Shown piece by piece: positions 5,403 to 10,185 of a stretch of 10,440 bases of DNA. Each line of letters opens with the position of its first letter. Position 1 is the first letter of the stretch. A model generated the notes under the pieces. The model was given only the letters and a program-made list of their open reading frames with translations. It was not told where the DNA came from and searched no databases. The stretch is from positions 1 through 10,440 of the forward strand of contig JAGGTO010000037.1 in NCBI GenBank assembly GCA_021163705.1, given 5' to 3'. The translations under genes and the position numbers were made by a program. Source of the stretch: Thermoplasmata archaeon (GTDB lineage: Archaea > Thermoplasmatota > Thermoplasmata > Thermoplasmatales > Aciduliprofundaceae).

Positions 5403-5438
5403 GAAGAGGCCGAAGCGGGGGAGGCGATGATAATATGA
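5403..5438 (+). repeat. 36-bp direct repeat, copy 2 (translation start of Cys-rich gene)
   Basis: Exact copy of 5050-5085. Here it follows the stop of the 78-aa gene and supplies the RBS GGGGGAGG and the ATG (5435) of the Cys-rich mini-protein. An ATG at 5401 reads through it only as a nine-codon frame (MKRPKRGRR). Confidence 0.9.
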
Positions 5439-5614
5439 GCTGCACAAGATGCAAACATCTCTGGGTTGGGCATTATGGAGGAATGTTCTGCAAAAAGAGA
5501 AACATTGGAATGACTGGAGGACTTTCATTTCATTCTGATGACCCAGACTGCCACATTGGGGATTGTCCCCTCTGGGAGAACTGTCCTTTTTATGAACCGG
5601 AGGAGATGGCATGA
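5435..5614 (+). CDS. 59-aa six-cysteine (zinc- or Fe-S-binding) mini-protein
   Basis: ATG 5435 with GGGGGAGG (5417-5424) upstream; it ends at 5614 with an ATGA overlap into the next gene. The sequence begins MSCTRCKHLWVGHYGGMFCK and continues to DCHIGDCPLWENCPFYEP. Cysteines are at positions 3, 6, 19, 39, 44 and 50, with several His nearby, so a structural zinc site (CxxC...C...C) or a small Fe-S cluster is likely. It is below usual length cut-offs, but the RBS, the overlap and the conserved-looking Cys pattern make it convincing. Its start lies inside copy 2 of the 36-bp repeat. Specific function is unknown; small Cys-rich proteins of viral operons often act as nucleic-acid-binding or adaptor proteins. 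Confidence 0.78.
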   Translation: MSCTRCKHLWVGHYGGMFCKKRNIGMTGGLSFHSDDPDCHIGDCPLWENCPFYEPEEMA

Positions 5615-6057
5615 CCCCTCGCAGCCTGGCAAAGGAGATAGCGGCGGACATCGAGGAACGCCTTGCGGAATACCTTCAGGAGCGAGAGGTAGAGCTGGAA
5701 GAGAGAGTTAAGGCAGGCGTGGAAATGACGCAGACATGGGGCGGATACGAGATTACAATCGCAGGACACAGGATAATAGCGGAGCACGATTCAAGTATGC
5801 ACCGCTGGAGATTCAGACTCCTGGAGAGAGATTATGAGGAGTTCTTCAACATCAGCGAAAAGAAGGGCCAGGCGATTATGGACTTCCTGTGTGCACTCTC
5901 CGAGGCGATAAATCCTTCGGTTGCAGCTGCGGTCCAGGGCGAAGAAAATTTAGCAGAGGACCAGGACGAAGATTCTTTCGTTTCAGCTGAGCAGGATCCT
6001 GTTATCCAGGGCGATGATTCTTTCGTGGGTGATGGAGATGACCTCACATCACGCTAA
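5611..6057 (+). CDS. 148-aa protein with coiled-coil start and acidic tail
   Basis: ATG 5611 overlaps the previous stop (ATGA) with CGGAGGAGATGG upstream. Residues 5-36 form a charged helix (EIAADIEERLAEYLQEREVE), 42-72 are beta-rich (GGYEITIAGHRIIAEHD then RWRFRLLERD), 82-100 are helical, and 110-145 form a very acidic, probably disordered tail. The motif DSFV occurs twice in the tail (121-124 and 136-139), encoded by an 11-base DNA repeat (5971-5981 and 6016-6026), a sign of internal duplication. The central GGYEITIAGHRI resembles part of the 78-aa protein. It is the last gene of the operon before the integrase. The acidic tail could mimic DNA or bind the basic proteins; that is speculation. 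Confidence 0.78.
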   Translation: MTPRSLAKEIAADIEERLAEYLQEREVELEERVKAGVEMTQTWGGYEITIAGHRIIAEHDSSMHRWRFRLLERDYEEFFNISEKKGQAIMDFLCALSEAINPSVAAAVQGEENLAEDQDEDSFVSAEQDPVIQGDDSFVGDGDDLTSR

Positions 6058-6080
6058 CCCCACCCACTTTCTCTCTTTTT
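6058..6080 (+). terminator. C-rich/T-run terminator before the integrase
   Basis: After the stop of the 148-aa gene comes a C-rich stretch followed by a pyrimidine tract ending in five T (6067-6080). The pattern is like that at 2203-2224 and 7229-7246, suggesting a common terminator style in the element. Confidence 0.4.
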
Positions 6081-6120
6081 ATCCAGGTCCCACACCGGCA
6101 TCGTGGCCAGGTGGGGCACT

Positions 6121-7077
6121 ATGAAATGGGAAGAAATGGAGGAAGAATTTAAACTCATAAAATCGACAAAGAACAATCCCAAAACCATAAAGAGTTATGA
6201 GAAGGCATTCAGAAAATTTAAGGTATATTGGGAAGAGACACACCCAGGAGCTCCTCTACCAGATCCCAAGGAATTCACAATGAAGGATATGGCAATGTAT
6301 ACATTATGGTTAAAGAGCAAATATCAAGCGAATTATGTAGAGAAGTTATATTCAAATCTTCTACAATTCTTTGAATTTTGCGGGAATCCAGATGTATATA
6401 GAATGAAAGAGTTAAGGCCCAAAAGAGAGAAAAAACCAAGGGTTTATTATTCACTCAAGGAGGTAAGAGAGCTTTTGGATCTCTATGATGAATCTTCATT
6501 CACTAATTTAATGTTGAAGACATTGATTCATATAATTGCCCTTACTGGAATGAGGGCCTTTGAAGCAGAGAACTTAAAATGGTCACAAGTAGATCTCAGA
6601 GAGAATTATTTCACTCTAAAGGGCAAAGGAGGGAAATGGAGGAAGGTTATAATTCCACAACCTTTAAGAGAATTACTTACCAGATACAAGAAGGCTTGGG
6701 ATGGGTATAAGAGTTTTGCTGAGGCTATGGGTTGGTCTATACCTGGAGGAGATTCATTATTTTTCCGTATAGATGAGAATGGTAGGCCTTGGCCGGGAAC
6801 GGATAGGGTATTTTATAATCGGATAAGGAGAAAAGCAGGAAAGATAGGTATCCATTTCAATTTTAAGAAATTCAGGGCCACACTTATAAAATTGATTCAT
6901 GAACTAAATCAACCTTCTGAGATTGCGGCCCTAATTGCGGGGCATTCAGATATTAAAACTACAATAGATTTCTATCACGAGTTAGAGATTGAGGTAGCAA
7001 GGCCCATAGCTGAGGAGGTAGTAAATCTTATTTTAGGGAGGGATAATGATGAGGGTCGGACATCTTCGCATGAGTGA
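6121..7077 (+). CDS. tyrosine recombinase / integrase
   Basis: Catalyses site-specific integration and excision. From ATG 6121 (318 aa; AGGTGGGG at 6109-6116 is its RBS) the N-terminal ~105 residues form the SAM-like core-binding domain (TIKSYEKAFRKFKVYWEE ...). The catalytic domain carries Arg145 (ALTGMRAFEAENL), the Lys beta-hairpin KGKGGKWRK (about 167-175), box II K249-x2-R252 (KKFRAT), His275 in AGHSDIKTT and the nucleophile Tyr285 (DFYHEL). Box II has Lys where most family members have His, as recalled for SSV-type archaeal integrases. GTG 6103 is an alternative in-frame start but lacks a good RBS. The gene points toward tRNA-Ser and lies ~255 bases from its 3' end, the usual place for an integrase beside its attachment site. 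It appears intact, not split by integration. Confidence 0.93.
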   Translation: MKWEEMEEEFKLIKSTKNNPKTIKSYEKAFRKFKVYWEETHPGAPLPDPKEFTMKDMAMYTLWLKSKYQANYVEKLYSNLLQFFEFCGNPDVYRMKELRPKREKKPRVYYSLKEVRELLDLYDESSFTNLMLKTLIHIIALTGMRAFEAENLKWSQVDLRENYFTLKGKGGKWRKVIIPQPLRELLTRYKKAWDGYKSFAEAMGWSIPGGDSLFFRIDENGRPWPGTDRVFYNRIRRKAGKIGIHFNFKKFRATLIKLIHELNQPSEIAALIAGHSDIKTTIDFYHELEIEVARPIAEEVVNLILGRDNDEGRTSSHE

Positions 7078-7129
7078 AGTTCCCCCGGCGGGCCCGCTAC
7101 GAAGGGGCACCTACGAGGAGACACCTACG

Positions 7130-7158
7130 GCAACGCCTTTCCTAACGGAAAGGCTTGC
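7130..7158. repeat. strong hairpin GCCTTTCC-TAAC-GGAAAGGC
   Basis: A perfect 8-bp stem (7135-7142 with 7147-7154) closes a TAAC loop and is extended by GCAA/TTGC (7130-7133 with 7155-7158) past one bulged C. A second hairpin, GCATC-TTAC-GATGC (7161-7174), follows two bases later with a similar four-base loop, and a third, TTCCCTT-AAG-AAGGGAG with one G-T pair, lies at 7195-7211. Confidence 0.75.
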
Positions 7159-7228
7159 TCGCATCTTACGATGCTCGTTTCTCCCTCTACCCTCTTCCCT
7201 TAAGAAGGGAGCTTCGCCCCCTTTCTAA

Positions 7229-7246
7229 ACCCCCACTTTTTCTTTC
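7229..7246 (+). terminator. possible integrase terminator tract
   Basis: A C-rich stretch followed by CTTTTTCTTTCC resembles the tracts after the basic-protein run (2203) and after the 148-aa gene (6058). If used, it would end the integrase transcript before it runs antisense into tRNA-Ser. Confidence 0.35.
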
Positions 7247-7251
7247 CGGGT

Positions 7252-7282
7252 AAAGCCGCTTTCTTTCTAAGAAAGGGGCTTT
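7252..7282. repeat. 13-bp-stem hairpin AAAGCC/CTTTCTT
   Basis: AAAGCC (7252-7257) pairs with GGCTTT (7277-7282) and CTTTCTT (7259-7265) with AAGAAAG (7269-7275), leaving one G.G mismatch and a TCT loop. The segment is preceded by GGGTAAAGC and contains AAAGGGGCTT, both of which recur in the next hairpin. Confidence 0.75.
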
Positions 7283-7293
7283 GTTTGGGGGTA

Positions 7294-7316
7294 AAGCACC
7301 TTTTTTAAAGGGGCTT
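7294..7316. repeat. second hairpin of the same design (AAGC/CCTTT)
   Basis: AAGC (7294-7297) pairs with GCTT (7313-7316) and CCTTT (7299-7303) with AAAGG (7307-7311), with one A.G mismatch and a TTT loop. It shares GGGTAAAGC (7289-7297) and AAAGGGGCTT (7307-7316) with the hairpin at 7252-7282, so the two look like diverged tandem copies. Confidence 0.65.
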
Positions 7317-7333
7317 CCCTTAAAAAATAACAG

Positions 7334-7375
7334 CGCCGGGGGAGGGATTTGAACCCTCGTGCCCCTTAACGGAGC
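7334..7375. other. predicted attachment site (3' half of tRNA-Ser)
   Basis: Inferred, not seen directly: tyrosine integrases commonly recombine within the 3' half of tRNA genes, and the element lies on the 3' side here. The matching copy of this segment should sit at the far end of the element, left of the window. I found no second copy inside the window. Confidence 0.4.
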
Positions 7376-7418
7376 ACAGGCTCTCCAGGCCTGCGCCTTA
7401 CCACTCGGCAACCCCGGC
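7334..7418 (-). tRNA. tRNA-Ser (anticodon GGA)
   Basis: On the minus strand the sequence folds as a class II tRNA. Acceptor GCCGGGG pairs with CCCCGGC and a G discriminator follows at 7334. The D-arm region is GCCGAGTGGTAAGGC. The anticodon arm CAGGC-CTGGAGA-GCCTG gives anticodon GGA, reading UCC/UCU. The long variable arm is TGCTCC-gttaa-GGGGCA and the T arm GAGGG-TTCAAAT-CCCTC. The 3' CCA is not encoded. No intron is seen. The long variable arm and G73 fit archaeal serine tRNA. A TATA-like ATATAAAA lies ~31 bases upstream and a T-run follows. Its 3' end faces the integrase, so it is the probable integration target and remains whole after insertion. Confidence 0.95.
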
Positions 7419-7445
7419 CATTTGGGGGTTAATTTTCTTCTTTTA

Positions 7446-7453
7446 TTTTATAT
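7446..7453 (-). promoter_or_regulatory. TATA box of tRNA-Ser
   Basis: ATATAAAA on the minus strand, centred about 31 bases upstream of the mature tRNA 5' end at 7418. That spacing fits an archaeal promoter with a short 5' leader. Confidence 0.5.
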
Positions 7454-7488
7454 TTGTGCATCATTCTTCCAATCTTAGCTTAACAAAG

Positions 7489-7496
7489 TTTAAGTA
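7489..7496 (+). promoter_or_regulatory. TATA-like element of the carboxypeptidase gene
   Basis: TTTAAGTA lies 29 bases before the ATG at 7526, predicting a very short leader that contains the RBS-like GGTGGGTAG (7517-7525). Confidence 0.35.
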
Positions 7497-7525
7497 CTCT
7501 AATAAAATAACCCTATGGTGGGTAG

Positions 7526-9028
7526 ATGTTATCTAAAAGGCTTTTCTCCCTGATAGCAGTGGTAATGCTGATATTGCTGGTGCCCAATTTCCCATCCAGT
7601 GCAGCTTCCAATGAGAAATCTTTCACGCCTGAATTTTTCTCCTTTGATCATTATCCCAGCTATGAAGAGATGAATGCCACTATCCACAGAATGGCTGAAA
7701 ATTACAGCAGCATAATGAAAGTATTTTCCATAGGTAAAACCTGGGGATGGGATCCCATCACCAACAGTTATGACTCTCCCAGGAATATTTGGACCATAAA
7801 AATTTCGGATAATGTGGATAAAGATGAGAATGATACAGAGCCCAGTATTCTAATTACATGGCACCATGCAAGAGAGTGGATAGGTCCGGCTTTCAATCTT
7901 TATCTTGCAGAGCATCTTGTGGAAGAATACCACACAAATGATACAATTCACTGGCTCGTTGATCATTATGAAATCTATATAATCCCCATGGCAAACGCAG
8001 ATGGATATGTGGAGGATGGAAATGGAAATATGAGCAATTTAACAGGTCAGAGTACAGGAGGATGGAGAAAGAATTGTAGAGATAACAATGGCAATGGTAA
8101 GCTTGATGTGATCGATAAATGGGATGCAGAAGGCGAGGGAGTGGATCCTGAAAGAAACTGGGACTGGCACTGGAGTGAGGGAGATGCAAATCCAAACTCT
8201 CCTACCTATCATGGGCCCCATCCATTCAGTGAGCCCGTGACGAAGGCGGAGAGAGACCTCATAATTTCCAAGGATATAGATTCTTTTGTTGTTATCCACA
8301 GTTTCAGCGCAGCAATTCTCTTACCCTGGTTTTACACATCCATAGCGTCATCTCATAGGGACTTCTATTACTCCTTAGGGAAATATATGGCAGAGCGCAC
8401 AATGCTCGATGGAAATCCAGCACGGCATTTCAGCTATGGACAACCTTATCAAGTTATAGGATACAACGCTCCGGGTGGTAGCTCAGACTGGGTATATGGA
8501 AAACTTAACAAGATGGCTATCGCTGTTGAAATGGAACCTCTTTATGGAAACTTCTTTCTCCAGGATGGTTTTCATGCTAAGCCAGATAAGATTGTGACCT
8601 ATTGCAAGGATTTTTACGAGGCCATGATATATTTCCTGGAAGTGAGTAACACAAAACTCAAGCCAAAAGATGAAGCTATGGATCAGCCAAGTCCATATGT
8701 GATATGGGGCCATGTTAAGGATAATCAGGGAAATCCAATATCCGGGGCAAGAGTTGAAATAAAAAATGAGGATAATGGGGATTCAATATATGCATACACC
8801 GACGAGAACGGTTTTTACATGCTCAACTTAGCAACATTACACCATAGATATAACTCTACCACGAACTTCACCCTGATCGCTGGTGGAGAAACCCATAATT
8901 TCAGGGCAAATGGTAGCGGGAGGTTGCATATTGAAATAACCACCCCATATGTTCCAGAAATGAGTTATATAATCGTTCCTATCCTATGCATACTGATTGC
9001 CATCGAAATACGCCTGCGGAAACAGTAA
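7526..9028 (+). CDS. secreted, membrane-anchored zinc carboxypeptidase (M14)
   Basis: A 500-aa metallocarboxypeptidase removing C-terminal residues from peptides outside the cell. Signal peptide at 1-27 (basic start, AVVMLILLVP core). The M14 domain (about 35-375) shows the zinc ligands H114-x2-E117 (HHAREW) and H258 (VIHSFS). Also present are R181 (GGWRKN, equivalent to Arg127 of carboxypeptidase A), R210 (DPERNWDW, Arg145), Y324 (GGSSDWVY, Tyr248) and the catalytic E335 (AIAVEME, Glu270). The residue before R210 is E209 where carboxypeptidase A has Asn144. An inserted loop rich in Asp/Asn/Gly (about 163-205, RDNNGNGKLDVIDKWD) looks calcium-binding. Residues 391-471 form a carboxypeptidase-regulatory-like beta-sandwich (GHVKDNQGNPISGARV), and 481-494 is a C-terminal membrane anchor followed by RLRKQ. 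Fits a peptide-fermenting archaeon. Host gene, beside the integration site. Confidence 0.93.
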   Translation: MLSKRLFSLIAVVMLILLVPNFPSSAASNEKSFTPEFFSFDHYPSYEEMNATIHRMAENYSSIMKVFSIGKTWGWDPITNSYDSPRNIWTIKISDNVDKDENDTEPSILITWHHAREWIGPAFNLYLAEHLVEEYHTNDTIHWLVDHYEIYIIPMANADGYVEDGNGNMSNLTGQSTGGWRKNCRDNNGNGKLDVIDKWDAEGEGVDPERNWDWHWSEGDANPNSPTYHGPHPFSEPVTKAERDLIISKDIDSFVVIHSFSAAILLPWFYTSIASSHRDFYYSLGKYMAERTMLDGNPARHFSYGQPYQVIGYNAPGGSSDWVYGKLNKMAIAVEMEPLYGNFFLQDGFHAKPDKIVTYCKDFYEAMIYFLEVSNTKLKPKDEAMDQPSPYVIWGHVKDNQGNPISGARVEIKNEDNGDSIYAYTDENGFYMLNLATLHHRYNSTTNFTLIAGGETHNFRANGSGRLHIEITTPYVPEMSYIIVPILCILIAIEIRLRKQ

Positions 9029-9032
9029 CACC

Positions 9033-9038
9033 TTTATA
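9033..9038 (+). promoter_or_regulatory. TATA box of nikR (leaderless transcript)
   Basis: TTTATA, in the context CCTTTATATC, begins five bases after the carboxypeptidase stop and lies about 25 bases before the ATG at 9061. This places the transcript start at or next to the ATG. There is no Shine-Dalgarno, so nikR is probably read from a leaderless mRNA. Confidence 0.6.
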
Positions 9039-9060
9039 TCAATTTTTCATATTCTTTACT

Positions 9061-9468
9061 ATGATTCAGCGATTTGGGGTCTCAATTGATGATACTCTTT
9101 TAGAAAAGTTTGATAGGTTCATTGAAAAAAGAGGATATGTGAGCAGATCTGAAGCTATTCGAGATTTAATTCGCGATGCTTTGATAGAGAGCAGTATTGA
9201 AGAAAATCCTAGAAGCGAAGTTTTTGGCACCATAACCATGATTTATGATCATGAGGTGAGGGGAATAACGGAAAAGATTACGCATCTTCAGCATCAATAC
9301 ATTGGAGAAATTCGTTCTGCAGTGCATGTGCATGTCGATGAAAGAAATTGCCTGGAAGTTGTTATATTTCATGGAAAGGCAAAAAAGATGAAAGAATTGG
9401 TGGATAAGCTCTCTGCAATGAAAGGAGTAAAGAATGTACGCTTTGTTTTCACGAAAGTTGAGCCTTAG
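9061..9468 (+). CDS. nikR: nickel-responsive transcription regulator NikR
   Basis: 135 aa, the usual NikR length. The N-terminal ribbon-helix-helix (RFGVSIDDTLLEKFDRFIEK, then GYVSRSEAIRDLIRDALIE) binds DNA. The C-terminal ACT-like domain (about 52-135, SEVFGTITMIYDHEVRG ...) binds nickel and forms the tetramer. All four high-affinity nickel ligands are present: H78 (HLQHQY), H89 and H91 (AVHVHVDERN) and C97, equivalent to H76, H87, H89 and C95 of E. coli NikR. It represses nickel uptake when nickel is abundant; no nickel transporter is in the window. Start ATG 9061 is chosen because the RHH strand begins there and the TATA box is ~25 bases upstream; the frame extends further upstream without support. 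Its 3' end overlaps the convergent membrane gene by 20 bases. Confidence 0.95.
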   Translation: MIQRFGVSIDDTLLEKFDRFIEKRGYVSRSEAIRDLIRDALIESSIEENPRSEVFGTITMIYDHEVRGITEKITHLQHQYIGEIRSAVHVHVDERNCLEVVIFHGKAKKMKELVDKLSAMKGVKNVRFVFTKVEP

Positions 9469-9751
9469 TTCTCCATTTACCCTTTGGATCACTTATTATG
9501 AGTGATGCAAGCCATATCAAAAGGGCAACTGCTGCAAGTACAAATCCGAGTATAAGTGCGTCAGCACTAATTTCCAGAAATTCTCCATCTTCTATATATC
9601 CCATGAGGTGATCCGCAAAGACCATTATCACTGTTCCCCAGGATATGAGGGCAAGTAAAGATAGCTTGTATTCCTGGCTTTTGTCACTAATGTACCAGGC
9701 AAGAGTGGAAAAAATGGCCATAAAAAGTATTACTATGAACCACATGGGCAT
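9449..9751 (-). CDS. small membrane protein, likely paralogue of the adjacent gene
   Basis: About 100 aa with three hydrophobic segments (about 3-20, 30-47, 63-86) and a basic tail (DPKGKWRTKAQ). Start may be ATG 9751 or, better placed relative to GGGGG (9752-9756), ATG 9745 two codons in. It begins seven bases after the end of the 113-aa gene, so the two are cotranscribed. The segment WGTVIMVFADHL (38-49) lines up with WGGVALLAIEHI (39-50) of that neighbour at the same position in the protein, suggesting tandem duplication. A conserved acidic-His pair at a membrane boundary followed by acidic residues could mark a metal or proton site. No named family is recognised. Confidence 0.75.
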   Translation of the reverse strand: MPMWFIVILFMAIFSTLAWYISDKSQEYKLSLLALISWGTVIMVFADHLMGYIEDGEFLEISADALILGFVLAAVALLIWLASLIISDPKGKWRTKAQLS

Positions 9752-9758
9752 CCCCCAT

Positions 9759-10100
9759 TCATGTTTTTACCTTCATTTTCACCGTTTTGGGCGAAATAGA
9801 TGCTATAGCAACCATAATTCCCCAGGCTAATGTTACAAGTACACTCATTAATATCCCATGGGTCGCCATTTCATGTAGCATTGTTGCAGTATCGGCAGGA
9901 TTTGCCATAGCTGTCAGAAACGGTGGCCAGGGAACTACCTCGCCATGCCAGATGTGCTCTATGGCCAAAAGTGCTACACCACCCCACAGCAATGTATTCA
10001 ACCACTTAAGCTTCAATTTTTCTGCTCTTTCTCTCCCAATCAATTTCGCCAGGAGCAGTGTTACCGAACCTTCTATTCCGGGAACCAGAAAGCATGCCAT
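9759..10100 (-). CDS. small His-rich membrane protein
   Basis: 113 aa from ATG 10100 with a good RBS (GAGGTGA, five bases upstream). Hydrophobic segments lie at about 8-21 (weak), 33-50 and 80-101. The loop between the last two holds H49, H52 and E54 (EHIWHGEVVPWPP) and MLHEMATHG (H76, H81), a striking number of His near the membrane face. It ends KTVKMKVKT. It is upstream of, and probably cotranscribed with, the related 100-aa membrane gene, and lies downstream of the sodium-pump decarboxylase beta gene on the same strand but with an 85-base gap and its own promoter-like sequence. Function unknown; a metal-binding or cytochrome-like role is only a guess. Confidence 0.78.
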   Translation of the reverse strand: MACFLVPGIEGSVTLLLAKLIGRERAEKLKLKWLNTLLWGGVALLAIEHIWHGEVVPWPPFLTAMANPADTATMLHEMATHGILMSVLVTLAWGIMVAIASISPKTVKMKVKT

Positions 10101-10131
10101 ATTCTCACCTCACCCCCTTTATGCTGTGTTA

Positions 10132-10147
10132 CTATAAAAATATTTTG
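10132..10147 (-). promoter_or_regulatory. possible TATA region of the 113-aa membrane gene
   Basis: The minus strand reads CAAAATATTTTTATAG some 32-47 bases before the ATG at 10100, a suitable distance for a TATA box serving a short leader with the GAGGTGA RBS. The exact element is uncertain in this AT-rich spacer. Confidence 0.3.
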
Positions 10148-10151
10148 TGTT

Positions 10152-10163
10152 AAAAAATAGCAA
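10152..10163 (-). terminator. possible terminator of the decarboxylase beta gene
   Basis: Minus-strand TTGCTATTTTTT, 23 bases after the stop at 10186. The same 12-mer lies downstream of the nuclease gene at 2250-2261. Confidence 0.35.
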
Positions 10164-10185
10164 AATTTTTTATAAAGTGACACAA

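Larger units (their letters stand above)
7078..7333. other. hairpin-rich noncoding region between integrase and tRNA-Ser
   Basis: No convincing gene. The left part (7080-7135) is clearly GC-richer than its surroundings and contains CACCTACG twice (7108-7115, 7122-7129). At least five hairpins follow in ~190 bases, listed separately where strong. Polypyrimidine tracts (7181-7200, 7229-7246) could end the integrase transcript. On the minus strand TTATTTTTT just past the tRNA would end the tRNA transcript. This stretch lies at the predicted element/chromosome boundary. Confidence 0.6.

Noticed and set aside
5050..5438. Insertion sequence or transposon with target-site duplication
   Set aside because: The bracketed segment has no transposase and no terminal inverted repeats, and 36 bp is long for a target duplication; kept instead as a cassette-insertion finding.
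7046..7228. 60-codon plus-strand frame over the hairpin region
   Set aside because: It is an artefact of the hairpin-rich DNA, overlaps the integrase end and has no RBS or motif.
7100..7320. CRISPR array
   Set aside because: The repeats are short, unequal and hairpin-like with no regular spacers and no cas genes.
7187..7411. Minus-strand 74-codon frame across tRNA-Ser
   Set aside because: It reads through the tRNA gene and the hairpins; coding is not credible.
8986..9060. Longer NikR starting at 8986
   Set aside because: The extra 25 codons overlap the carboxypeptidase and its TATA-containing spacer; NikR proteins begin at the RHH strand, at ATG 9061.
9787..10160. Plus-strand frames antisense to the 113-aa membrane gene
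   Set aside because: No RBS or motif; the minus-strand gene has a good RBS and membrane topology.
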